Source of the DNA: Gammaproteobacteria bacterium
Lineage (GTDB): Bacteria > Pseudomonadota > Gammaproteobacteria > Tenderiales > Tenderiaceae
DNA length: 5,703 bases
Assembly (NCBI GenBank): GCA_024276775.1
Contig: JAJRWO010000319.1
Coordinates: 1 to 5,703 of the forward strand
Direction: 5' to 3'
The position numbers and the translations under genes are program-made. Below the pieces are notes generated by a model. The model was given only the letters and a program-made list of their open reading frames with translations. It was not told the origin of the DNA and did no database searches. Every line of letters begins with the position of its first letter. The first letter of the stretch is position 1. Of the stretch, positions 1 through 5,622 are shown one piece after another.

Positions 1-592
1 CTTGTACCGAGCGATTCAGGCTGCGCAAACGACCGCTGATGCGTTGGACGATGAAGCCGATGATGGGGCCGACCAGCAGGAACACCAAGGATAATTGCCA
101 ATCGAGATAAAACATCCAGGCCAGCAAGGCAATGACGGTAATACTGTCGCGGACGATGACAATCAGGGCATTAGTGGTGGTGTTGGAGACTTGGTCGGCG
201 TTGAAGGTGATTTTGGAAATCAGCGTGCCAGTGGCGTTATCGTCATAATAATTCTGCGGTACATGCAGTAGTTTTTCAAACATCAGGCAGCGCAAGTCAT
301 AAATTACTTTGTGGCCAACCCAGGCAATGCCTACCTGGGCGATAAAGCCAGACAGGCCGCGTAACACAAACAGGAGAATCAGGTAAATCATCGAGGTTTG
401 CACTGCACCGGGATTATCGAAAACGAAGCTTTCATCCAGCAGTGGTTTTAACAACACCGGAATGCCTGCTTCGGTCAGGGCGCTGCCAACCATGCCGACG
501 ATGGCCAGGGCAAAGATGCGCCAATAGGGGCGAACATGGCCAAACAGTCGCTTGATCAATTGTTTGCTGCTGTATTCGGGGGGATTACGCAT
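1..592 (-). CDS. msbA: MsbA, lipid A export ATP-binding/permease protein (N-terminal part, runs off the left edge)
   Basis: This is the inner-membrane ABC exporter that flips lipid A-core from the cytoplasmic to the periplasmic leaflet. Only the first 197 codons are present, all within the ABC type-1 transmembrane domain; the nucleotide-binding domain lies outside the window. Seen: a cytoplasmic amino end, a first membrane segment near residues 25-48, the family signature LLKPLLDESF at 47-56 (E. coli LLKPLLDDGF), a second segment near 67-92, then YYDDNATGTLISKITFNADQ near 115-134 matching the E. coli FFDKQSTGTLLSRITYDSEQ stretch, and further segments to about 182. Start: ATG at 592-590; the next in-frame codons upstream reach a stop (TAA at 619-617) with no other ATG. 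The ribosome site is weak (AAAAGAAG). It lies 48 bp downstream of the lpxL-like gene on the same strand with no terminator visible between them, so they are probably co-transcribed. The identification rests on remembered alignment and is strong. Confidence 0.93.
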   Translation of the reverse strand, partial: MRNPPEYSSKQLIKRLFGHVRPYWRIFALAIVGMVGSALTEAGIPVLLKPLLDESFVFDNPGAVQTSMIYLILLFVLRGLSGFIAQVGIAWVGHKVIYDLRCLMFEKLLHVPQNYYDDNATGTLISKITFNADQVSNTTTNALIVIVRDSITVIALLAWMFYLDWQLSLVFLLVGPIIGFIVQRISGRLRSLNRSVQ

Positions 593-640
593 GCTGGTCT
601 GACTTCTTTTAGGTGCTTAAATGTAACATGGCTGAACCGC

Positions 641-1642
641 TTAAAGTCCTTGTTCGCTATAGACATCACCTTTGTCACGGCTGAGTTTAAAGCGTCGATG
701 CAGCCAAAAATATTGTTCCGGTGCGCGATGAATCATATCTTCAAAGACTTGGTTAATGCGCGTAGCATCGGCAAGGTCGTCACCTGTCGGAAAGTTTTCC
801 AGGGCTGGATGAAACTGTAATAAATAACGATTATTGGGCTGGCGTCGGTATTCAAATGGGATGACAACTGCACCGCTGATCTTGGCCAGTTTCGAGGTGG
901 CGGGATTGGTGGCTGCCGGAATACCAAAAAATGGTGCCATTACGTGGCCCTTTTTGCGGTAATTCTGGTCAGGGGCATACCAAGTGGTTTCGTTGACCTT
1001 AAGGCGGCGTAAAAAACTGCGGATATCTTCACGTGGAATGAGTTGTGAAAAAAAGCGTTTGCGGTCACGCTGAAACATGTGTTCAAGCACAGGGTTTTCA
1101 TGGGGGCGGTACATGCCTGACCAGGGGTGAGGGATTTTCATGCTATAAAATCGCCCTGCCAGTTCCAGGCAGCTAAAGTGGGCGCTGAACAGGATGACAC
1201 CATTGCCCTGTGTCAGCGCCTTATCCAAATGTTCCTGTCCTTTTACATCCAGGATATCGGTGAGGCGTTTGTCCGACACCCACCAGGCCATGCCCATCTC
1301 GAATATCCCCATCACCATGGCGCTAAAGTGATCAAGCACCAGTTGCTGGTGTTGCTGCTCATCTCGATCTGGAAAGCAGAGTCGAATGTTGATTTCAGCA
1401 ATTCGGCGGCGGCGCTTGGCGGTGTGATAGAGCAGTTTTCCGAGTACGCGGCTAAGCCCAAGCAAGCCGCTGACGGGCAGGTGAATGAGCAACCATATTA
1501 GACCGAAACCAATCCAGCTAGGCCAGTGGCGGGGTGCGTAAAGGTTTATTGAACTGGTTTTGTCTGAGTTGGACACAATCGCTGAGGCAAATAATATAAA
1601 GGCGTATTTTAGAGCTGGCTTAAGCCGGTTGCAAGTGGGCAT
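641..1642 (-). CDS. lpxL: LpxL-type lipid A biosynthesis acyltransferase (lauroyl/acyl-ACP dependent)
   Basis: This is a membrane-anchored acyltransferase that moves an acyl chain from acyl-ACP onto a primary hydroxyacyl chain of Kdo-lipid A. The 333-residue frame shows the LpxL/HtrB order: the APRHWPSWIGFGLIWLL anchor near 36-52, MGIFEMGMAWW near 111-121, the catalytic H-x4-E box (H155, E160 in HFSCLE), YRPHENP near 178-184, WYAPDQNY at 221-228, and APEQYFWLHRRFK near 307-319. It resembles E. coli LpxL more than LpxM, but chain specificity cannot be read from sequence. The frame is about 20-25 residues longer at the N-terminus than usual. The extra part is residues 1-22, and a GTG at 1576-1574 would give a 311-residue protein of normal size beginning just before the conserved anchor. 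Neither start has a clear Shine-Dalgarno. The gene lies upstream of msbA and divergent from waaA, the enzyme that makes its substrate. Confidence 0.92.
   Translation of the reverse strand: MPTCNRLKPALKYAFILFASAIVSNSDKTSSINLYAPRHWPSWIGFGLIWLLIHLPVSGLLGLSRVLGKLLYHTAKRRRRIAEINIRLCFPDRDEQQHQQLVLDHFSAMVMGIFEMGMAWWVSDKRLTDILDVKGQEHLDKALTQGNGVILFSAHFSCLELAGRFYSMKIPHPWSGMYRPHENPVLEHMFQRDRKRFFSQLIPREDIRSFLRRLKVNETTWYAPDQNYRKKGHVMAPFFGIPAATNPATSKLAKISGAVVIPFEYRRQPNNRYLLQFHPALENFPTGDDLADATRINQVFEDMIHRAPEQYFWLHRRFKLSRDKGDVYSEQGL
1606..1634 (-). promoter_or_regulatory. Candidate sigma-70 promoter for lpxL-msbA, inside the annotated lpxL N-terminus
   Basis: Reading the minus strand, TTGCAA (1634-1629) is followed after exactly 17 bp by TAAAAT (1611-1606), scoring 4/6 and 5/6 against TTGACA/TATAAT. 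Transcription would begin near 1599, downstream of the ATG at 1642 but 23 nt ahead of the GTG at 1576. If used, it would mean the shorter LpxL is made. This is pattern matching only; such boxes occur by chance. Confidence 0.35.
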
Positions 1643-1675
1643 GATATTATTGGGCGGCTTTTATGTTGTTGTTTT

Positions 1676-1679
1676 GAGG
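1676..1679 (+). promoter_or_regulatory. Ribosome binding site that fixes the waaA start
   Basis: GAGG at 1676-1679 sits 5 nt before the ATG at 1685 but only 2 nt before an in-frame TTG at 1682, so the ATG is preferred. No convincing promoter for waaA was found in the 42-bp gap; one may lie within the lpxL coding sequence. Confidence 0.7.
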
Positions 1680-1684
1680 TATTG

Positions 1685-2956
1685 ATGCGCGTTATCTACA
1701 GTCTGGTGTTGCTATTGTTGACACCCTTTGTGCTGCTGCGGCTGTGGCGACGGGGCAGCAAGGTCGCGGCTTATCGACAGCGTTGGTCAGAGCGTTTTGC
1801 TTATATTGCTGCGATTAAGGGACGTCCTGTTTGGGTACATGCGGTCTCCGTTGGTGAGGCAATGGCGGCGGTGCCGCTGATCAAGCATCTGCTCGATAAC
1901 CATTCCGATACGCCAGTGCTGGTGACCACCACCACGCCTACGGGTTCCGAGCAAATAAAAAATCTATTTGCTGGCCAGGTACTGCATGTCTACATGCCTT
2001 ATGACATGAACGGCGTAATCAAGCGTTTTCTCAAGCGCGTTCAGCCACGTCTGCTGGTGGTGATGGAAACCGAACTGTGGCCCAACCTGTTTCATCATTG
2101 TCGTCAACAACAGATTCCGATTATCGTTGCCAATGCCCGTATGTCAGCGCGTTCTGCCCGTGGCTATACCCGTTTTAGTGGTTTAGCTGCCCGCACGCTG
2201 AACAATGTTGCCGTGATTGCAGCGCAGAGTGATGCCGATGCACAGCGATTGATGGCATTAGGTGCGCGGCCTGACCGAGTTCAAATCACCGGCAGTGTCA
2301 AGTTTGATATCAAACTGCCCGAGGGCTTGCTTGAACAGGGACGGTTGATCCGGGATGATTTGTTTGGCCAGCGGCCGGTATGGCTGGCAGCCAGCACCCA
2401 TGCCGGTGAAGATGAGCTACTGTTACAGGCCTTTGCCGAGGTTAAACAATCTCAGCCTGATTTGCTGCTGGTATTGGTGCCGCGCCACCCGGAACGTTTT
2501 GAGGCGGTTGTCGAGCTGTGTCAAGGCCAGGGTTATGAAGTGGTGCGGCGCAGTGAAGGCCGGCCCTGTCTGGATTTAACCGCCGTGTTTGTGGGTGACA
2601 GTATGGGTGAGTTGTTGCTATTTCTGGCAACGGCAGATCTCTGTTTTATGGGCGGTAGTTTAGTCCCCACAGGCGGACATAATCTGCTGGAGCCAGCGGC
2701 GGTGGGTGTGCCAGTGGTGTTTGGGCCGCACATGTTTAACTTTGCCGCTATCAGCCAACAGTTTCTTGAGCAGGGCGCAGCATCTCAAGTCGAAAACAGT
2801 GTCGAGCTGGCAAGGGTCGTGGCAGCGCTATTTAAGAATGCCGGGCGGCGTAACGAGATGGGCCTTAGAGCCAAGCAGCTATTGGCAGAAAATCGTGGTG
2901 CTCAGGCCAGACTGGAAGCCTTGATTGATAAGCAGCTTAGTTCATCCAGTGATTAA
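1685..2956 (+). CDS. waaA: WaaA (KdtA), 3-deoxy-D-manno-octulosonic acid transferase
   Basis: This inner-membrane-associated glycosyltransferase (GT-B fold, family GT30) transfers Kdo from CMP-Kdo to the lipid A precursor, starting the inner core. It has 423 residues, against about 425 in E. coli. Seen: an N-terminal membrane anchor near 5-18; VWVHAVSVGE at 49-58, with E58 matching the catalytic-base glutamate of the family; TTTTPTGSE at 81-89; METELWPN at 127-134; IANAR-like VANARMSARSA near 148-158; ITGSVKFD at 201-208; ASTHAGEDE near 236-244; VPRHPERF at 265-272; VGDSMGELLL near 303-312; and GGSLVPTGGHNLLEP near 323-337 plus GPHMFNF near 347-353. Whether it adds one or two Kdo units cannot be told from sequence. 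It is divergent from lpxL, which acts after it in the pathway, and its last 20 bp overlap the end of tolC on the other strand. Confidence 0.96.
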   Translation: MRVIYSLVLLLLTPFVLLRLWRRGSKVAAYRQRWSERFAYIAAIKGRPVWVHAVSVGEAMAAVPLIKHLLDNHSDTPVLVTTTTPTGSEQIKNLFAGQVLHVYMPYDMNGVIKRFLKRVQPRLLVVMETELWPNLFHHCRQQQIPIIVANARMSARSARGYTRFSGLAARTLNNVAVIAAQSDADAQRLMALGARPDRVQITGSVKFDIKLPEGLLEQGRLIRDDLFGQRPVWLAASTHAGEDELLLQAFAEVKQSQPDLLLVLVPRHPERFEAVVELCQGQGYEVVRRSEGRPCLDLTAVFVGDSMGELLLFLATADLCFMGGSLVPTGGHNLLEPAAVGVPVVFGPHMFNFAAISQQFLEQGAASQVENSVELARVVAALFKNAGRRNEMGLRAKQLLAENRGAQARLEALIDKQLSSSSD

Positions 2957-4262
2957 TCTGTTCTACATCTTTAATATCCAGTGTGCCAGCCGCTTGCTGT
3001 AGACGCAGGTTGGCAAGAATGTAATCGTAGCGGGCGCGGGCAAGGTCACGCTGGGTACGGAACAGTTCGCGGCGAGATATCAGTACATCCACCGTGGTGC
3101 GGGTACCCACTTCGTAACCGGCTTCTGTGGCATTCAAAGCACTTTCTGATGAAATCACGGCTTGTTGCAGCGCCTTTACCTGGCTGATGCCTGCCAGCAG
3201 GCTGAGGTAAGCATCGCTGGCTTCGCGCTGGACGGCGCGGCGTTGCTGTTCCAGGGAGTCTTTAGCCTGTGACAACTGGGCGTTGGCGTTACGAACACTG
3301 GCCGAGATGCCGCCACCCCGGTAAATCGGCAGGTTCAGTTGTAAGCCAATGCGGCTGTCTTCGGTTGTGCGACTGCCGAAGCTGCCACCACCGATGTTGT
3401 TGTAGTTGCGGCTGGCAACCAGGTCAACAGTGGGATGGCGACTGGCACGTTGTTGCGAGAGTTGTTGGCGCGCGACCTCGGTTGCCGCTTCGGCAGCCAG
3501 CAGGCTGAAATTTCGTTGCAGGGCCGATTCAGTCCAGGTGTCGATGTCGGCAGGCTCAGGGCTGGCCAGGCCTATTTTGGTGCCCAGTGTTGCCAGTTTA
3601 TCAGGTCGTTTTCCGGTCAGCTCTCGCAGTGCCAGGCGACTGCTGGACAAACCGTTTTGTGCCACAATTTCGCTGGCCGTGGCCAGGTCAAAGGCGGCCT
3701 GGGCTTCGTGGACATCGGTAATGGCAATCAATCCTACCTCGAAACGTTGTTTAGCCTGATCCAGTTGGCGGGAAATGGCATTTTTTTCTGCCTGAGCAAA
3801 TTCCAGGCTGTCCCGGGCTGCCAAGACATCAAAATAGCGCTGTGAAACGCGCAGAATAATGTCTTGGTAAGCCTGATTCAGCTCGGCCTCGGCTTGGCGA
3901 GTGGCGGCGTTGGCCTGTCGTAGCTGATTGATATAGTCCCAGCGGTATAGCGCCTGGGTCAGGGTTAACGAATACGCACGGGAATCATAACGGTTGTTGC
4001 CACTGGGGATGAAGCTGCTGTCTGCAGCGATATCTTCGTCACTCCAGGTTGCGTTGGCGCTCAGGGAGATGCTCGGATAGTAAAGTGACTTGATTTGACG
4101 CTGGCTGTGATGGGCTGCCTCAAAGGCTGATTTTTGTGCGCGTAGCACCGGGTCACCCTGCAAGGCGGCTTGGTAAACCTGCAACAGGTCCTCCGCCTGG
4201 CTGATCGGGCTGACGAACAGGCTGACGATCAGTGATGTGAATATCCATTGCCGTTTATTCAT
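2937..4262 (-). CDS. tolC: TolC family outer membrane efflux/secretion channel
   Basis: This is the trimeric outer-membrane duct used by tripartite efflux pumps and type I secretion. The 441-residue precursor has a signal peptide with basic start (MNKR), hydrophobic core 6-17 and likely cleavage after SQA at 21-23. Two outer-membrane-efflux-protein repeats follow. Their hinge motifs are VGLIAITDVHEAQ at 177-189 and VGTRTTVDVL at 385-394, nearly identical to E. coli TolC (VGLVAITDVQ and VGTRTIVDVL). Residues matching the E. coli closed-state gate bonds are kept: Q166, D183, Y383 and R388. It lacks the long C-terminal tail of E. coli TolC (493 residues), ending soon after the AAGTL motif near 424-428. 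Start: ATG at 4262-4260, preceded by AGGTGG at 4271-4266. It begins 17 bp after the rhodanese stop on the same strand, so the two are likely co-transcribed. The last 20 bp overlap waaA tail to tail. Confidence 0.94.
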   Translation of the reverse strand: MNKRQWIFTSLIVSLFVSPISQAEDLLQVYQAALQGDPVLRAQKSAFEAAHHSQRQIKSLYYPSISLSANATWSDEDIAADSSFIPSGNNRYDSRAYSLTLTQALYRWDYINQLRQANAATRQAEAELNQAYQDIILRVSQRYFDVLAARDSLEFAQAEKNAISRQLDQAKQRFEVGLIAITDVHEAQAAFDLATASEIVAQNGLSSSRLALRELTGKRPDKLATLGTKIGLASPEPADIDTWTESALQRNFSLLAAEAATEVARQQLSQQRASRHPTVDLVASRNYNNIGGGSFGSRTTEDSRIGLQLNLPIYRGGGISASVRNANAQLSQAKDSLEQQRRAVQREASDAYLSLLAGISQVKALQQAVISSESALNATEAGYEVGTRTTVDVLISRRELFRTQRDLARARYDYILANLRLQQAAGTLDIKDVEQINHWMN

Positions 4263-4279
4263 TTGCCACCTTTCTATTT

Positions 4280-4600
4280 TTAGTAGCGCTTCATTTCGTT
4301 GGCAATGTTGCAGGCCCAGGCATCAATGCCGCCAACCAGATTGATGAGCTTGTTAAAACCCTGTGATGCCATGATTGTTCCGGCGCGCTGGCTACGCACG
4401 CCATGATGACAGATTAAAATATATTCCTGTTGTGGGTCCAGCTCTTCTGCGGCTTCAGAGATTTTCTGCAAAGGGATATTGATGGATCCCTCAATGGCGC
4501 AAATTTCATTTTCAAAGTCTTCTCGAACATCGAGTAAAATGGATTTGTTTTCATTTTTTTCGATGAGTTCGAACACTTGTTGGGGGCTTAATTGACGCAA
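4280..4600 (-). CDS. Single-domain rhodanese-like protein (thiosulfate/persulfide sulfurtransferase fold)
   Basis: This is a 106-residue cytoplasmic protein consisting of one rhodanese domain, similar in size to GlpE (about 108). Such domains carry sulfane sulfur on an active-site cysteine; the physiological acceptor is unknown here. Seen: LLDVREDFENEICAIEGSIN near 22-41 (the LDVRE strand and the HI-GS/N type loop), ILICHHGVRSQRA near 61-73 containing the catalytic C64 and its six-residue loop CHHGVRS with the basic and Ser ending typical of sulfurtransferases rather than phosphatases, and LVGGIDAW at 88-95. The start codon is TTG at 4600-4598: the frame upstream closes at TAG (4609-4607) with no ATG or GTG of SD-fitting distance, and AGGTAGG lies 5 nt before TTG. 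It sits between the Pcm-like gene (58 bp) and tolC (17 bp). A link with tolC or thiamine sulfur chemistry is not shown by the sequence. Confidence 0.9.
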   Translation of the reverse strand: MRQLSPQQVFELIEKNENKSILLDVREDFENEICAIEGSINIPLQKISEAAEELDPQQEYILICHHGVRSQRAGTIMASQGFNKLINLVGGIDAWACNIANEMKRY

Positions 4601-4605
4601 AATAA

Positions 4606-4612
4606 CCTACCT
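4606..4612 (-). promoter_or_regulatory. Ribosome binding site that decides the TTG start of the rhodanese gene
   Basis: On the minus strand AGGTAGG occupies 4612-4606 and is 5 nt ahead of the TTG at 4600. An in-frame stop overlaps the site, so no longer reading frame is possible. Confidence 0.75.
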
Positions 4613-4624
4613 GTTTGCTTTGGT

Positions 4625-4653
4625 ATTATATCGGTCGGCAATAATATTAGAAT
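4625..4653 (-). promoter_or_regulatory. Candidate promoter for the rhodanese-tolC unit
   Basis: A perfect TATAAT lies on the minus strand at 4630-4625, about 25 nt before the TTG start, giving a transcript start near 4618 just ahead of the ribosome site. The -35 region is poor (best fit TTCTAA or ATTCTA at 16-17 bp spacing) and there is no extended -10 TG. It would let rhodanese and tolC be expressed apart from the upstream methyltransferase gene. An AT-rich inverted repeat (4642-4661) overlaps the -35 position. Confidence 0.45.
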
Positions 4654-4661
4654 AAATATTA
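4642..4661. repeat. 7-bp AT-rich inverted repeat overlapping the pcm-like stop codon
   Basis: TAATATT at 4642-4648 and AATATTA at 4655-4661 are perfect inverted copies separated by 6 bp. The right arm includes the stop codon of the methyltransferase gene and the element covers the -35 position of the candidate rhodanese-tolC promoter. It could be an operator-like dyad or just AT-rich spacer; too weak in G+C to be an intrinsic terminator. Confidence 0.4.
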
Positions 4662-5315
4662 AAAGACAAATCGATTTGGTTTGGCAGCATTCAGCAGTGG
4701 TTTAATTTCAGTTTCAAATAAACGCTCTTCACGCCATTCATCAACCGCTGAGCGTGTAATCAGGGTGGCCTGCATCACCGGGCCATCACCGATAATGGCC
4801 ACCAGGCGGCCGCCACGATTGAGCGATTTTTGGAAGGTTTCGGGCAGTATCGGTGAAGAACCGCTGATAAAAATAATGTCGTAGGGAGCGTGGGCATTCC
4901 AGCCCTGGGCGGCGTCGCCGGTTTCCAGGCTGGCATTATCAATGCCCTGGGTTTTGAGGTTGGCGGCGGTGGTATCAACAAAATACTGGTGAATATCAAC
5001 GCTGAATACCTGGCGGCAGGCCTTGCTTAGCAGGGCGGTGACGTAACCCGTGCCACAGCCCACTTCCAGGGCGGTGTCACATTCCCTGATATTCAGTGCT
5101 TGCAACATACGACCGACATATTTGGGTGCCAGCATGACTTCGCCATGAGCAATGGGAATGTCGATGTCAGCATAGGCAACGGTTTGGTAGTCATTGGGAA
5201 CAAATACCTCGCGCGGCATGGCCTGCATCAAATCCAGAACCTGGGTATCCAGCACATTCCAAGGACGAACTTGTTGTTCAACCATATTAAAGCGAGCCTG
5301 CGCTACATTCGTCAT
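4659..5315 (-). CDS. Protein-L-isoaspartate O-methyltransferase family protein (Pcm-like, COG2518-type)
   Basis: This is a class I SAM-dependent methyltransferase of 218 residues. Known Pcm enzymes methylate isoaspartyl groups in damaged proteins. Seen: MVEQQVRPWNVLD at 11-23 and PREVFVP at 34-40, both typical of the family N-terminal domain; SAM motif I LEVGCGTGYV at 83-92; the post-I acidic strand VFSVDIHQ at 103-110; GDAAQGW at 133-139 matching the GDGWQGW stretch; and a C-terminal Rossmann half with GGRLVAIIG near 168-176. In place of the family substrate motif S-x-P (TISQP in canonical enzymes) it reads MLAP at 61-64, and the TAAAP-like loop reads SGSSP at 151-155, so repair activity is not assured and I give no gene symbol. 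Start chosen at ATG 5315-5313 because GGGAG lies 6 nt upstream and the family begins here; the frame stays open to an ATG at 5411 without a ribosome site. It is upstream of the rhodanese gene on the same strand. Confidence 0.88.
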   Translation of the reverse strand: MTNVAQARFNMVEQQVRPWNVLDTQVLDLMQAMPREVFVPNDYQTVAYADIDIPIAHGEVMLAPKYVGRMLQALNIRECDTALEVGCGTGYVTALLSKACRQVFSVDIHQYFVDTTAANLKTQGIDNASLETGDAAQGWNAHAPYDIIFISGSSPILPETFQKSLNRGGRLVAIIGDGPVMQATLITRSAVDEWREERLFETEIKPLLNAAKPNRFVF

Positions 5316-5321
5316 TTTTTT

Positions 5322-5326
5322 CTCCC
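5322..5326 (-). promoter_or_regulatory. Ribosome binding site that fixes the Pcm-like start
   Basis: GGGAG on the minus strand at 5326-5322 lies 6 nt ahead of the ATG at 5315. It supports the 218-residue protein over a 250-residue version starting at 5411. No convincing -35/-10 pair was found between 5320 and 5490 for this gene. Confidence 0.75.
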
Positions 5327-5350
5327 TGGAAATTCCCAATAGCCATAACC

Positions 5351-5364
5351 GCTTAAGGTTAAGC
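5351..5364. repeat. 14-bp near-palindrome in the Pcm-like gene leader
   Basis: GCTTAA-GG-TTAAGC is a perfect 6-bp inverted repeat around a 2-bp centre, about 36-49 bp before the methyltransferase ATG. It could be an operator half-site pair; with no known regulator match this is only a sequence observation. Confidence 0.3.
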
Positions 5365-5491
5365 AGTTTGGTCGATAGACGCAAGCCAAAAAGTCCACTC
5401 AACATTGTCATTCACTTGACGCATCAATATCTCGCCTAAAGCGCTGACTGTTGGTAAACCCCGCCAGTGCAATCACCTGCAGCGATCCAGG

Positions 5492-5520
5492 TTGAAAAAA
5501 AAGCCCTGATGGGCTATTTT
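5492..5520 (+). promoter_or_regulatory. Candidate sigma-70 promoter of thiC
   Basis: TTGAAA at 5492-5497 (5/6 to consensus) is followed after exactly 17 bp by TATTTT at 5515-5520 (4/6). Transcription would start near 5527, immediately before the TPP aptamer, which is the expected position. The spacer contains a GC-rich hairpin. Confidence 0.55.
5495..5515 (-). terminator. Intrinsic-terminator-like hairpin facing left, inside the thiC promoter spacer
   Basis: On the minus strand AGCCC (5515-5511) pairs with GGGCT (5506-5502) across a 4-nt loop and runs into eight T residues (5502-5495). A-T pairs extend the stem past one mismatch. It could stop antisense transcription leaving the thiC region toward the Pcm-like gene. 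The stem is only 5 GC-rich pairs, and the A/T run may exist for promoter reasons. Confidence 0.4.
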
Positions 5521-5529
5521 AGCCACCTA

Positions 5530-5622
5530 CGTCTAGGGGTGCCCACGCCATTTAATTTAAGAACGGGCTGAGATCATACCCTTTGAACCTGATACGGTTA
5601 ATACCGCCGCAGGAAAGTCGCT
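5530..5622 (+). promoter_or_regulatory. TPP (THI-box) riboswitch aptamer
   Basis: This RNA domain binds thiamine pyrophosphate and represses the thiamine gene downstream. The conserved blocks are present in order: GGGGTGCCC at 5536-5544, CTGAGA at 5568-5573, ACCC at 5578-5581, AACCTGAT at 5586-5593, TACCG then CGCAGGAAA near 5602-5616. The helices can be drawn: P2 GGGT 5537-5540 with ACCC 5578-5581; P3 GCCC 5541-5544 with GGGC 5565-5568, closing a long AT-rich loop; P5 CGGT 5595-5598 with ACCG 5603-5606; P4 CCT 5588-5590 with AGG 5611-5613. P1 is weak, formed around TCT 5532-5534 with AGT 5616-5618 and flanking pairs. It lies directly between a promoter and the start of thiC. Confidence 0.95.

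Noticed and set aside
536..820. Plus-strand open frame of 94 codons across the lpxL-msbA junction
   Set aside because: It is antisense to the ends of two strong genes, has no ribosome site seen, and shows no family resemblance.
1127..1501. Plus-strand open frame of 124 codons
   Set aside because: It lies fully antisense to the well-supported lpxL gene, has no recognisable motif, and its composition follows the opposite-strand codons.
1682..1684. TTG as the waaA start
   Set aside because: It is only 2 nt from the GAGG site; the ATG at 1685 has proper spacing and matches homologues.
3406..3845. Overlapping plus-strand open frames of 117 and 136 codons
   Set aside because: They are antisense to tolC in a G+C-rich stretch, with Cys/Arg/Ser-rich translations typical of shadow frames.
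5316..5411. A 32-residue N-terminal extension of the Pcm-like protein starting at an ATG at 5411-5409
   Set aside because: No ribosome site precedes it, the peptide does not resemble the family, and a GGGAG site sits correctly before the ATG at 5315.
5502..5520. The hairpin as a rightward terminator or attenuator of thiC
   Set aside because: On the plus strand it is followed by ATTTTAG rather than a real T tract, and it lies upstream of the predicted transcript start.
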